From contig CAMLRS010000004.1 of assembly GCA_946482515.1 (NCBI GenBank), forward strand, positions 124,001-188,000: a stretch of DNA of 64,000 bases. Reading direction: 5' to 3'. The notes below the pieces were generated by a model. The model was given only the letters and a program-made list of their open reading frames with translations, was not told the DNA's origin and made no database searches. This document shows positions 16,132-25,018 of this stretch, piece by piece. Each line of letters opens with the position of its first letter. Position 1 is the stretch's first letter. Made by a program: the position numbers and the translations under genes. The DNA comes from an uncultured Flavobacteriales bacterium (lineage in GTDB: Bacteria; Bacteroidota; Bacteroidia; Flavobacteriales; Crocinitomicaceae).

Positions 16132-18094
16132 GCGATACTACAGGAAAGGATTAGCTGTCGCCGGTTCTTATCATAAGAAAGCGCTTTACAAGCTCTTTCG
16201 TTTCATGGTCGTCGACCATTCAGGGCAAACCCTGCACATACGATCCCTTGCCATCCCACGTGCTGAAGATCCAATAACAAACTATAAGTGTGAGAACTAC
16301 CTCAATCATCGGTACGACATCCTTGGAAGCGGCTGGTTTAATAATGCCTGTACCAGCGACAGAAAGGATTACGAATCAACAATAAATCGCAGAATCCTGT
16401 CCAGGGTATCTTCCAACTATGCTCCACACGACTGGTACAAGGATTTTAAATCGGGGTTTGTGTGGTCCGACAAGGAATTCTGCAAAGATGCCTTGAAGTG
16501 GGTAGGCAGAGTAGAAAACATGGACATCAAATTTCCCTGGGAAATGTCTCGTTTACAACACTTACCCGTACTCGCTCTGGGTTCACAGGGAAATAGCGCG
16601 TGTGCTCAGGAGATCAAAGATCAGCTGACGGATTTCTATTATTCGAATCCTGTTGGGATAGGTGTGAACTGGAGCTGCACAATGGACGTAGGAATCCGGA
16701 TCCATAATATCCTGCTTGCCGTTTCCATGTGCCAATTGGAGAAGGACGCACATTTTGACCGCCTATTGTCGAAGCTGATTTCAGAACACGGAAACTTTAT
16801 CTTTTCTTTCCTCGAAAACAAGGCTTACCCGAACAACAACCACTATTTATCCAACCTGCTGGGATTGATCAGTATTGCTTACTTTACGGAGCCCACAGCA
16901 AAAACAAAAAAATGGGGATTGTTTGCTTACAACCAATTTCTGAAAGAATTTGACCAACAGTTCCATGCAGACGGTTCCAATTTCGAAGGCTCGAGCTGTT
17001 ACCATGCATTGAGCTCAGAAATCTACCTGCTGTTCACAGCTTACGCATTGGGTTTTCAGGACAGCATGCAACAGCATATTCTTAAGGAAACCCATTCGAC
17101 AGCGCTTTTCAGCAAAGCCTATATCGAAAAGCTCCATAAAGCCGGGCTGTTTATTCGGGATTTGTCCTTCAACAACGGAGAATTGGTTCAGATCGGCGAC
17201 AACGACAGCGGTTTTATTTTTAAGCTCAGCAACAGCGGCAGGATGCTGCAAAACGGTTCCGAAAAAGAGCTGTATGAAAGTTTGAACACGGGGAATTACA
17301 CCCCGCAAGGTCAAGATTACTGGGACGAAAATATGTTGTGTAAAAAGCACTTACTGGAGCGCTTTTCCGTCCTCTTTCCGGATATTTCCACAGATCCGGC
17401 GGAGAATGATTCCATTGAAAAACAATGGATGCTGTCCGTTCTCAAAGGCGCATCACTGCAGCCTGTAGTCCTCAACAAGCAAACACAGGGACTCGAAAAC
17501 AGCCAGGATTTTGATCTGAGTCGTTTAACCTTTAAGAAAGAACATACTTTTCAGTTAAAGAAGGAGGTGAAAGGAGACATCCGATTGTTCAACTATCCTC
17601 ATTTTGGCGTTTGTGGCTATAAGTCATCCGATTTCGAATTGATCTTCTCCTATGCCGATAATGGCCTTCACGGAAAAGGCGGTCATGCGCACAACGATAA
17701 AATGAGCTTCAGTCTGGCCATCGACAATCAGGTATTGTTTTCAGATCCCGGAACTTACACCTATCATCCCAGCCCTGATTGGAGAAATTATTTCAGGTCG
17801 ACCAAGGCTCATAACACCATCTATGTTGCTCCAATTGAACAAAATGCGTGGGCAGAAGGCCGAAAGGGTATTTTCAGGCTTTCAAATGACAGCCGATGCG
17901 CGTTATTACGGTTTGACAAGGAAATGCTCATGGGCCATTTTGCAAATGACGCGTACGAACATGTGAGAACGATAACTATAAAATCGTCACAAATTATTGT
18001 AACGGATTACTGTAATTGCGAATTTGCAACAAATTTTACCCCGAATGAGTTCTTCTCGCCGGGGTATGGGAAATTAATCAGGAACAGCCATTGA
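16124..18094 (+). CDS. Heparinase II/III / alginate-lyase-like protein
   Basis: A 656-residue protein of the polysaccharide-lyase superfamily with an N-terminal alpha/alpha toroid (GIGVNWSCTMDVGIRIHNIL, NFIFSFLENKAYPNNNHYLS, NFEGSSCYHALSSEIYLLF) and a C-terminal beta-sandwich with the heparinase II/III signature (GKGGHAHNDKMSFSLAI, VLFSDPGTYTYHP, FRSTKAHNTIYV). The residues usually involved in catalysis (Asn-His, Tyr, His) seem present. No signal peptide is apparent, which is odd for a lyase acting on exported polymer. Family members in Wzy-dependent clusters may trim or edit the polymer, or epimerise it. Embedded between wzx and wzy with 8- and 4-base overlaps. Confidence 0.88.
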   Translation: MFKRYYRKGLAVAGSYHKKALYKLFRFMVVDHSGQTLHIRSLAIPRAEDPITNYKCENYLNHRYDILGSGWFNNACTSDRKDYESTINRRILSRVSSNYAPHDWYKDFKSGFVWSDKEFCKDALKWVGRVENMDIKFPWEMSRLQHLPVLALGSQGNSACAQEIKDQLTDFYYSNPVGIGVNWSCTMDVGIRIHNILLAVSMCQLEKDAHFDRLLSKLISEHGNFIFSFLENKAYPNNNHYLSNLLGLISIAYFTEPTAKTKKWGLFAYNQFLKEFDQQFHADGSNFEGSSCYHALSSEIYLLFTAYALGFQDSMQQHILKETHSTALFSKAYIEKLHKAGLFIRDLSFNNGELVQIGDNDSGFIFKLSNSGRMLQNGSEKELYESLNTGNYTPQGQDYWDENMLCKKHLLERFSVLFPDISTDPAENDSIEKQWMLSVLKGASLQPVVLNKQTQGLENSQDFDLSRLTFKKEHTFQLKKEVKGDIRLFNYPHFGVCGYKSSDFELIFSYADNGLHGKGGHAHNDKMSFSLAIDNQVLFSDPGTYTYHPSPDWRNYFRSTKAHNTIYVAPIEQNAWAEGRKGIFRLSNDSRCALLRFDKEMLMGHFANDAYEHVRTITIKSSQIIVTDYCNCEFATNFTPNEFFSPGYGKLIRNSH

Positions 18095-19281
18095 AGGGGA
18101 CTAAACATATTTTTTACTTCATTCTTTTCTTCGCTATTATCTATGGCGAGAACTTTAGCGTAGGCGCTGTGCCGTTTGCTCTCTTGTGGAAATTTCCGCT
18201 GTTGATTGGACTGTTATGGTATATCTTACATCTAAAGCGATCAACCAGAATCTATTTCGGAGGCAAAGGAATCCTGCTCACGCTGGAAAAGAACCTGAAC
18301 ACCAGCCTTTCATTTGGAATAGGCAACATCGTTGAAATTGTAAAAGGTATCAACCTGTCGCTGTTCACCTATTTTCTGATTAATTACTACAAGTATTCCA
18401 GGGTCTTAAAAATCATTTTAAAAAGCCTCGCTTTCTACACCATTATTTCCTTCGTTCCCTTTACCCTTGGTTTGATCAGTTCCGTCAGTTCGGGTGTAAA
18501 TGCGGAGATCTTTGGAGGTGAATCGGGAATAATGGGCGTTTTTTCTTCTGCACACAATGCGGCCGTCTCGCTATCAGTGAGCATATTGGTGCTGATTTTC
18601 TTCTTCTCGGAATTCAACACCCGAACGAAAATTCTCGTGGGATTGCTGATCATGTACGCGCTTTACATCCTCTTATTTACGTATACAAGAACCGGATTGA
18701 TTGCGTTGATCATCAGCCTGATCTACTATTTCGTAAAGAACTCTGTCCGGATCAATTTCTTCCAGATACTTCTTGCTGCTGCGCTGATCGCTATACCTGT
18801 TTACTACATTGTTTCGAACAATGAAAGTATTCAGAACAAAATCCTGGACAAGCGCGATGCAAAACAGGAATTGACTGCAGAAAATGCAGGATCGGGGCGT
18901 TTTGTCATCTGGGGAATCACGATCAGCAACTGGATGGAACTGGACCCAATAGAAAAAGCATTGGGTATTGGTCCTGAACGAGCCCTCGAACGCATGCGTG
19001 TCAAGATTGGCAAACCCTTTTTCTCGCACAATGAATTTCTGGATGTTCTGATAAGAAATGGCCTTGTTGGATTGGCACTTTATCTGCTGTATCTCAGAGC
19101 CATTTACCTCTTTATTAGGCAAAATTCTATAAAAGGAGGGTTGTCCATGCCTATATATCTGTCTTATCTCACCATCTTGCTGTTCCAGGGCGGTCACTTC
19201 TTCATTTTCGAAGTCTTCTTCGCCTTCGCAATAGTTTACGATTATAAACATAAGTATGAGCTCGAACACAAGCCGGCATAA
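18091..19281 (+). CDS. O-antigen polymerase/ligase (Wzy type)
   Basis: A 396-residue integral membrane protein with 10-12 hydrophobic segments and a large periplasmic loop (residues about 245-320). It contains the Wzy_C signature region TYTRTGLIALIISLIYYFVK and, in the loop, ALGIGPERAL...PFFSHNEFLDVLIRNGLVGL, where HNEFLD is the ligase/polymerase hallmark. It would polymerise the repeat units in the periplasm. The start is a TTG overlapping the previous TGA (TTGA). The 3' end overlaps the following glycosyltransferase by 26 bases. Confidence 0.9.
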   Translation: MKGTKHIFYFILFFAIIYGENFSVGAVPFALLWKFPLLIGLLWYILHLKRSTRIYFGGKGILLTLEKNLNTSLSFGIGNIVEIVKGINLSLFTYFLINYYKYSRVLKIILKSLAFYTIISFVPFTLGLISSVSSGVNAEIFGGESGIMGVFSSAHNAAVSLSVSILVLIFFFSEFNTRTKILVGLLIMYALYILLFTYTRTGLIALIISLIYYFVKNSVRINFFQILLAAALIAIPVYYIVSNNESIQNKILDKRDAKQELTAENAGSGRFVIWGITISNWMELDPIEKALGIGPERALERMRVKIGKPFFSHNEFLDVLIRNGLVGLALYLLYLRAIYLFIRQNSIKGGLSMPIYLSYLTILLFQGGHFFIFEVFFAFAIVYDYKHKYELEHKPA

Positions 19282-20434
19282 GGTAACGATCATCTCCTAT
19301 TTTTTCTACCCTGAGAACAAGCCCCGGGCATTCCGGACCTATGAGCTGGCGAGAGGTTTGGCAAACAAAGGCTATGAAGTTGAGGTCATCATCCCGACTT
19401 ACTATGCAGCCAATGTGCCAGTAAGCTATCACGAAATCGAAGCGCAATATCCGTTGATCACCATTAAAACGATGCCGTCTGTAAGCAAATCGATTGACCA
19501 GACCAAAAAATCGGTCGCACAGAAAAATTCAAGGCTGTCCAAGTCTGTGACTGCGGCAGTGCATCGGTTGATCTATTTTATTTTTCCATCCGGAAGGGAT
19601 TTTGGATTTGCCTTAAAGATCATTCGCTACCTGCGCAGAAATCCCTCATCAGCTTCCACTGTTATATCCATATCTTATCCCTATTCTGTGCACATGGGGA
19701 CAATTATAAGTCGTAAATTAGGTTACCTGAAAACCGGAAAAGTGATTGTTGAATTTGGAGACACATTGGTGGGCTGCCCTGCCCTGCCGAAATCATTTGT
19801 ACACAAGATGATTCAGCGATTCATTTCGAAAAATTCGGATTTTCTGGTGACTCCTACACAGAGCTCCATCCCCCATTTTACGCTTTACAAATCGGAAGAT
19901 GCTGTTAAAGTCATCAGTCAGGGCTATGACTTTAGCGATACCCGATTGAAGCCTTACAGTGTGAATGATGTTCCGACTTTCGGGTACGCAGGAAGTTTCC
20001 ATGCCAAAGTGAGAAACCCGAAAATCTTCCTGGATTTTCTCTCGACGCTGGAAGCCGACTTTCGTTTCATCGTTTACAGCAGTATAAAGGATCCGGAACT
20101 GGTACAGCTATTTGATCATTACAGCACACTTCTGGGTGATAAACTCGTTCTCAAGGGATTGATCCCGCGCATCGAGGTCATTGAAGTAATGAGCGCATTT
20201 GACTTTCTAATTTTCGAGGAAAATCTGTCTGAAAATCAAAATCCAAGCAAAATAGTTGATTATAAGCTGACCAAGCGGCCTATTTTCTCCTTCTCGGAGG
20301 AGAAACTGGACACAGATAAGTTTGCGGCATTTATGCGTGGCGATTATTCGAAAGCCGATTTCGACGAATTCAATATTTCCGATTTCTCCATTGATAGTGT
20401 GGTCGATAAATACGAAGCTTTGCTGAACAATTAA
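19256..20434 (+). CDS. Glycosyltransferase, group 1-like (GT-B fold)
   Basis: A 392-residue cytoplasmic or membrane-associated protein. It begins MSSNTSRHKVTIISYFFYPE with the GT4-type N-terminal pattern (RAFRTYELARGLANKGYEVE), and the C-terminal half has FGYAGSFHAKVRNPKIFLDF and ENLSENQNPSKIVDYKLTKR, typical of the nucleotide-sugar site in distantly related group 1 enzymes. Donor and linkage are unknown. The classical E-x7-E motif is modified. It overlaps wzy by 26 bases and precedes the deacetylase by 16. Confidence 0.8.
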   Translation: MSSNTSRHKVTIISYFFYPENKPRAFRTYELARGLANKGYEVEVIIPTYYAANVPVSYHEIEAQYPLITIKTMPSVSKSIDQTKKSVAQKNSRLSKSVTAAVHRLIYFIFPSGRDFGFALKIIRYLRRNPSSASTVISISYPYSVHMGTIISRKLGYLKTGKVIVEFGDTLVGCPALPKSFVHKMIQRFISKNSDFLVTPTQSSIPHFTLYKSEDAVKVISQGYDFSDTRLKPYSVNDVPTFGYAGSFHAKVRNPKIFLDFLSTLEADFRFIVYSSIKDPELVQLFDHYSTLLGDKLVLKGLIPRIEVIEVMSAFDFLIFEENLSENQNPSKIVDYKLTKRPIFSFSEEKLDTDKFAAFMRGDYSKADFDEFNISDFSIDSVVDKYEALLNN

Positions 20435-20450
20435 TTCTAACCGATTAATA

Positions 20451-21380
20451 GTGTACAAATTGATAGCTTTGAAACAAATAATGTCGGTTGCAGCACGCTT
20501 GTTTGGTGGGATCTATCTCCTAAAATGGCTGCTGCGCAGGAAGAAGGTACTCATTGTCTTCAACTACCATAATTTCTCCAACTACAACAATTCCATTGAC
20601 AAGTCAGGCAAACTGACAGAATCCGGTTTTGCAGCCGAATTTGAAAGACAAGTTGCGTTTTTTGACCGCCATTTTCAGTTCAACGACCCCGAAAACTTTT
20701 ACCGGTCCACAGAGAAATCGGGCAAGCCAGACCTCTTTCTCACTTTTGACGACGGCTACCTGGACAACTACACCATCGCTTTTCCAACACTAAAAAAATA
20801 TGGGGTGAAAGCCGCATTTTTTATCGTATCCGATTTGACGGACACAAATAATTGGCTGGATCACGATAAACTGAGGTATCTTGCAAGTGAACAACAGCTG
20901 GACACCGTGGAAGTTGAAGCAGTCTTAAAACGTATGAATAAGGGCATTGCCATCGGTGAAAGCTTTAGGAAACGTTGCGATCAATTGTTCGACGCCATTC
21001 CGGGCCATCGACTGATGATGAACTGGAAGGAAATTGGCGAATTGGCCGATGCAGGATTCATTATCGGCTCCCATACGCACACACACGCACCACTCTTATT
21101 CCTCGACGAACAGGACCGGTCTTACCAACTGGAAAAAAGCATCGAAGTCATACAGTCTAAAATTGGCCGAAAAGTCAACCATTTTGCGTATCCCAACGGT
21201 TTGCTTGATGATAAGTGCGAAGCGATTTTGAATCAACATGCGATCGAATTTGCTTACACCACACAAAACGGCGTGAACCACCAGTCCGATGCTCCATTGA
21301 CGTTGAAGCGCATAGGAATAAACGCCAGCGATTCTATCGGGCTGATCATTCTGAAAGTACTAAAAGCCTGCACCAAATGA
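20451..21380 (+). CDS. Polysaccharide deacetylase (NodB domain)
   Basis: A 309-residue carbohydrate esterase family 4 protein that would remove acetyl groups from N-acetylated sugars. The metal-binding first motif is LTFDDGYLDNY (about residues 101-111), the His pair lies in SHTHTHAPL (about 206-214), and NHFAYPNGLLDDKC follows. A hydrophobic N-terminus (IMSVAARLFGGIYLLKWLL) suggests a membrane anchor. The frame starts with GTG at 20451; ATG at 20481 is an alternative. The stop overlaps the next gene (ATGA). In this locus it may modify the GlcNAc/ManNAc residues made from the WecA/WecB steps, which is inference. Confidence 0.9.
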   Translation: MYKLIALKQIMSVAARLFGGIYLLKWLLRRKKVLIVFNYHNFSNYNNSIDKSGKLTESGFAAEFERQVAFFDRHFQFNDPENFYRSTEKSGKPDLFLTFDDGYLDNYTIAFPTLKKYGVKAAFFIVSDLTDTNNWLDHDKLRYLASEQQLDTVEVEAVLKRMNKGIAIGESFRKRCDQLFDAIPGHRLMMNWKEIGELADAGFIIGSHTHTHAPLLFLDEQDRSYQLEKSIEVIQSKIGRKVNHFAYPNGLLDDKCEAILNQHAIEFAYTTQNGVNHQSDAPLTLKRIGINASDSIGLIILKVLKACTK

Positions 21381-22000
21381 ACGCGTTACTCCTTAAAACC
21401 AGGCAATACGGGCTCAGAATTATTCCACGCATTTTCAAGTCCGTTCTCAGAAGGGTCGGATTTGTTTTCGAAACCTTTTACCTGATGAGAACGGAAGTTG
21501 TCAAAGAAGAGGTGGAAAAACAGATGCAAGCCTATTCCTACGACGACGTTCATGAAATCACCATTCATGAAATAGATTTGTTTACAGGAGTTGACGCAGC
21601 CAAGCTGGAACGCTTCCGGTCCCGGTTTGCAAGCGGCTTATATAGTTGCTACGGCATTATTCAGGACAACCAGATTGTTTACTTCACCTGGATCAGCTGG
21701 AAGAAAATGAATTTCCCTGTTCTGTTCAACATGCAGAAGGATCTGGAAGATGACGCGGCATTCCTGGAGGATTCTTATTGCTTACCCTCGTTTCGCGGCA
21801 GATCGTACCACAAAAAAATGAATCTTTACCGGCTCCTGAATTTAGCTGAGCAGCATAAAAAGTACGCATTGGCACTTGTACTGAAGGAAAATCAGCCTGC
21901 CCTCAAAGTGCAATACAAAAGCGGGCTTAGCATCCATAAAAAATACACTTGTCTTCGTTTTATGAATAAAACCAGGATCATCGAAAAAACAATTAACTGA
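21377..22000 (+). CDS. GNAT-fold acyltransferase-like protein
   Basis: I take the ATG at 21377, which overlaps the deacetylase stop (ATGA); the longer frame to 21215 lies wholly inside that gene. The product is 207 residues. The C-terminal half looks like a GNAT domain: LPSFRGRSYHKKMNLYRLL resembles the acetyl-CoA-binding loop (R-x-x-G-x-x) and VLKENQPALKVQYKSGL the later motif usually ending in lyxxxGF. The N-terminus has a short hydrophobic helix. It would acylate an amino sugar or similar group, but the substrate is unknown. The next gene, starting on the last base of its stop, is also GNAT-like. Confidence 0.65.
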   Translation: MNALLLKTRQYGLRIIPRIFKSVLRRVGFVFETFYLMRTEVVKEEVEKQMQAYSYDDVHEITIHEIDLFTGVDAAKLERFRSRFASGLYSCYGIIQDNQIVYFTWISWKKMNFPVLFNMQKDLEDDAAFLEDSYCLPSFRGRSYHKKMNLYRLLNLAEQHKKYALALVLKENQPALKVQYKSGLSIHKKYTCLRFMNKTRIIEKTIN

Positions 22001-22974
22001 TGCATCAGACAGACGCAAGGCTTTTTTTCGAACTACAGAAGAACTTTGAGAAAGTCCCCTTTTCTCAATCGAAGGGCTGGTTCGATTACCTGACAAGTCA
22101 GCAAAAGCAGCTTGTTTGCTTTGTGGACAACCAGGAAACTCCAAGGATTGCCTGCTGGGGTGTGGAAGAGCGCCTACCTGTTACCGGATCAAAATTGCTG
22201 CGTTTTGAGGGCGAAGCTTATGCATCAGACGTAAAAGAAGATGAGTTCAGAAACTTCTTTTCCAACCTGCGGGATCAGCAATATGTAGCCGTTGAAGTCA
22301 ACAGCAATAACAGCTATTCCGTAGAGTACGAAGTTGGCATCAGACGTTCCGGTTTCATGCGGCCGCTGGGAAGTTTTGCCTGTCCGTTGACGATCGATGT
22401 ACCCTTACAGCTGGACTTACAATTCAATCGCAATTGGAAAAGGAATGTCAAAAATGCCGCGCAGAAGAACCTGGCATTTAAGGAAGTTAAACATCCGACC
22501 ATTGACACTGCCAATGAATTCGTTGCGCTGTTCAGCGAGCTGGCCGATTTCAAAGGCTTAGGGTACAGGCTTTCTCCGGAATCACTGCTCCAGCTGATGC
22601 ATTCAGAGGACATGAGGATATTTGTCGTTTCCGATGCCGACGGAAATCCTTTGGCAGCCAGGATTATACACGTCAGAGATAAATGGTCTTCGGACGTGCT
22701 GGCTGCAAATTCCATGAAAGCAAGAGAATGCGGGGCGATCTATTTATTGATGACGAATATTTTCGAGACCTTGAAGTCAGAGGGCTTTGAAAGCTTCGAT
22801 TTCGGCAGGATACCTCCAAGCAATCATGCTACGGATAGTGTTTACCTGTTCAAAAATGCCGTGCGGGGATTAAAAATTCAATACAACGGAGAGTGGGCAC
22901 TCTACAAGAGCAAACGGACGGAACTACTCATTTTCCTTTACAAATACTTTAAAGTAAAAAAACAACGATACTGA
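22000..22974 (+). CDS. FemAB-like GNAT acyltransferase
   Basis: A 324-residue protein of the BioF2/FemAB-like acetyltransferase group. Recognisable parts are SQSKGWFDYLTSQQKQLVCF near the start, NRNWKRNVKNAAQKNLAFKE in the middle and the C-terminal GAIYLLMTNIFETLKSEGFE, followed by FDFGRIPPSNHATDSVYLFK, the family hallmark for binding the acyl donor. FemAB relatives add amino acids from aminoacyl-tRNA to peptidoglycan or acylate sugars, and in polysaccharide clusters they are thought to decorate amino sugars. Its ATG shares a base with the preceding TGA and its own TGA with the next ATG. Confidence 0.82.
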   Translation: MHQTDARLFFELQKNFEKVPFSQSKGWFDYLTSQQKQLVCFVDNQETPRIACWGVEERLPVTGSKLLRFEGEAYASDVKEDEFRNFFSNLRDQQYVAVEVNSNNSYSVEYEVGIRRSGFMRPLGSFACPLTIDVPLQLDLQFNRNWKRNVKNAAQKNLAFKEVKHPTIDTANEFVALFSELADFKGLGYRLSPESLLQLMHSEDMRIFVVSDADGNPLAARIIHVRDKWSSDVLAANSMKARECGAIYLLMTNIFETLKSEGFESFDFGRIPPSNHATDSVYLFKNAVRGLKIQYNGEWALYKSKRTELLIFLYKYFKVKKQRY

Positions 22975-24056
22975 TGAGCAAAGTCCGCGTATTGTTGGTA
23001 ACGCCGTCATTCGACTTAAAAGGCGGCGTTGTTGAGTTCAACAAGATGCTCATTGAGCAAAGCAATGCTGAATTTATCGTGTTTCAGCTCACCAGCGGTA
23101 AACGAAAATCGAACATCTTCAAACTGGTTTCCCTTTTGTGGGATTATCTGCGTTTTGTGTTTATCCTGTCAACCAGGTCCGTCGATATGGTTCATTTGAA
23201 TCCTTCGCTGGCAAAAAATGCGCTGAAACGAGACGGTTACTTTACGCTGGTAGCAAAGATCTTCAGAAAAAAGGTCTATATCCATTGGCACGGTTGGAAC
23301 CCGGCCAACGAGCATCTCTTGTACAGAGGCAAGCGATTTTTAAAACGGACATTTTTCAAAGCAGACCATATAAAATTTCTATCGAGCCAGTTTTTGACTG
23401 TTTTTAAAGATCTGGGCTTTAGTAATAAGCTTTCTTTAGGAAGCACCTTTATTGATGATGCCTTGCTGAAGAACAACCAGGAAAAGGCCCCTTCAGGTGG
23501 AATCCTCCGAATATTGTTTCTTTCCACAATCTCTGTTAACAAGGGCATTTACACAGCGCTTGAGGCTTTTAAGCTCCTTAAAGAAAGAGGTTGTGAGTGC
23601 GAGCTGATAGTCGCCGGAACAGGGAACGAATTAGAACATGCGAAACTATTTGTCCAGGATAATCGATTGGAAGGCGTTCGCTTTATCGGTCATGTAAGTG
23701 GCGCGGAGAAGGCCAGCGTATTCCAAAGTGCTCACATCTACTTATTCCCTTCTCTTTATGAAGGAATGCCAACATCTCTCCTGGAAGCAATGGGATTCGG
23801 CCTCACATTGATCACATCTGATGCTGGGGCTATCAAGGATTTCTTTGTACAAGATCAAATGGGAAGAATGATTGTCGATGGTGAACCTACCGACTACAGC
23901 AACGCTATACAGGAGTTTCGCTTTGACAATAAGATGAATGCAATCAAAGCCTTCAACCAGCAATTTGCGCATGAACGGTTTATGGCCTCCGCAGTGATCG
24001 CACGGATCGACGACGACTACGATCAGTTGGCCAGGGCGAAAGAGATGAGCAACTAG
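22974..24056 (+). CDS. Glycosyltransferase family 4
   Basis: A 360-residue GT-B retaining glycosyltransferase, last gene of the plus-strand operon. The N-terminus (MSKVRVLLVTPSFDLKGGVV) has the Gly-rich loop. The C-terminal donor-binding half contains ILFLSTISVNKGIYTALEAF, ELIVAGTGNELEHAK and the canonical E-x7-E motif in FPSLYEGMPTSLLEAMGFG. Since gmd and fcl converge from the other side, fucose is a candidate donor sugar, but this is inference. The stop TAG overlaps the fcl stop by 4 bases on the opposite strand. Confidence 0.9.
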   Translation: MSKVRVLLVTPSFDLKGGVVEFNKMLIEQSNAEFIVFQLTSGKRKSNIFKLVSLLWDYLRFVFILSTRSVDMVHLNPSLAKNALKRDGYFTLVAKIFRKKVYIHWHGWNPANEHLLYRGKRFLKRTFFKADHIKFLSSQFLTVFKDLGFSNKLSLGSTFIDDALLKNNQEKAPSGGILRILFLSTISVNKGIYTALEAFKLLKERGCECELIVAGTGNELEHAKLFVQDNRLEGVRFIGHVSGAEKASVFQSAHIYLFPSLYEGMPTSLLEAMGFGLTLITSDAGAIKDFFVQDQMGRMIVDGEPTDYSNAIQEFRFDNKMNAIKAFNQQFAHERFMASAVIARIDDDYDQLARAKEMSN

Positions 24057-25018
24057 AAATGTCTTTGTAAATACGTCTGCTCGTTCTCCAAAAACCACGC
24101 ATACGTCTTCCGAATCCCTTCCTCAAGCTCAGTCTTAGCCTTCCAACCGGCCTGTTCCATTTTGGAAACATCCATCAGCTTGCGCGGTGTGCCGTCGGGT
24201 TTGGTACTGTCCCATTCAATAGCACCGGTATGACCGGTAATCTTCTGAATCAGCTCTGCCAGCTCTTTAATGGTAAGGTCTTTGCCGGTTCCAATGTTGT
24301 AGAGATTGTCGCTGAGCTGATGTTCCATCGCAAAGACAACGGCCTGAGCCAGGTCGTCTACGAAAAGGAATTCCCGCATCGGTGTTCCGGATCCCCAGAG
24401 CGTAACAGTTGCATTGTCGTTGAGCTTCGCTTCATGGAATTTCCGGATCATGGCCGGCAACACGTGTGACGAAGTCAGATCGAAATTGTCATGAATGCCA
24501 TACAGGTTCGTTGGCATCAGGCTCACGAAGTTCTTGTTGAATTGCTTGCGAATAGCTTCACAAGCTTTCACCCCGGCAATTTTCGCAATGGCATACCATT
24601 CGTTGGTCGGTTCCAGTGACGCTGTCAGCAGCGAATCTTCCTTCAGCGGCTGCGGAGCCAGCTTGGGATAAATGCAGGAGCTGCCCAAAAAGATAAACTG
24701 GTCTACATCGTAGCGGTGCGCCGCATCGATCAGGTTGTTCTGGATCTGGAGGTTCTCCATCAGAAACTGGTAGGGATAGTTGTTGTTGGCCAGGATTCCG
24801 CCTACGCGAGCAGCGGCATCAATAACAATCTCCGGTTTTTCTTCCCTGAAAAACACTTCTACAGCTGCCTGCGAACGCAAATCCAGCTCTCCGGATGAAC
24901 GGCCGATCAGCTGCTGGTAGCCCAATGCTTCGAGCGCCCGCCAAATGGCCGAGCCTACCATTCCTTTATGTCCGGCAATATATATTTTCTTGTTGTGAAG
25001 TGCCATAGGATCTGTCAT
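24053..25018 (-). CDS. fcl: GDP-L-fucose synthase
   Basis: An epimerase/reductase that converts GDP-4-keto-6-deoxymannose to GDP-L-fucose with NADPH. At 321 residues it has the family length. The Rossmann motif is IAGHKGMVGSAIW, the catalytic triad region is FLGSSCIYPKLAPQP and EWYAIAKIAGVKACEA (Ser, Tyr, Lys), and substrate-binding SLMPTNLYGIHDNFDLTSSH is intact. It is coupled to gmd through TAATG. Confidence 0.97.
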   Translation of the reverse strand: MTDPMALHNKKIYIAGHKGMVGSAIWRALEALGYQQLIGRSSGELDLRSQAAVEVFFREEKPEIVIDAAARVGGILANNNYPYQFLMENLQIQNNLIDAAHRYDVDQFIFLGSSCIYPKLAPQPLKEDSLLTASLEPTNEWYAIAKIAGVKACEAIRKQFNKNFVSLMPTNLYGIHDNFDLTSSHVLPAMIRKFHEAKLNDNATVTLWGSGTPMREFLFVDDLAQAVVFAMEHQLSDNLYNIGTGKDLTIKELAELIQKITGHTGAIEWDSTKPDGTPRKLMDVSKMEQAGWKAKTELEEGIRKTYAWFLENEQTYLQRHF

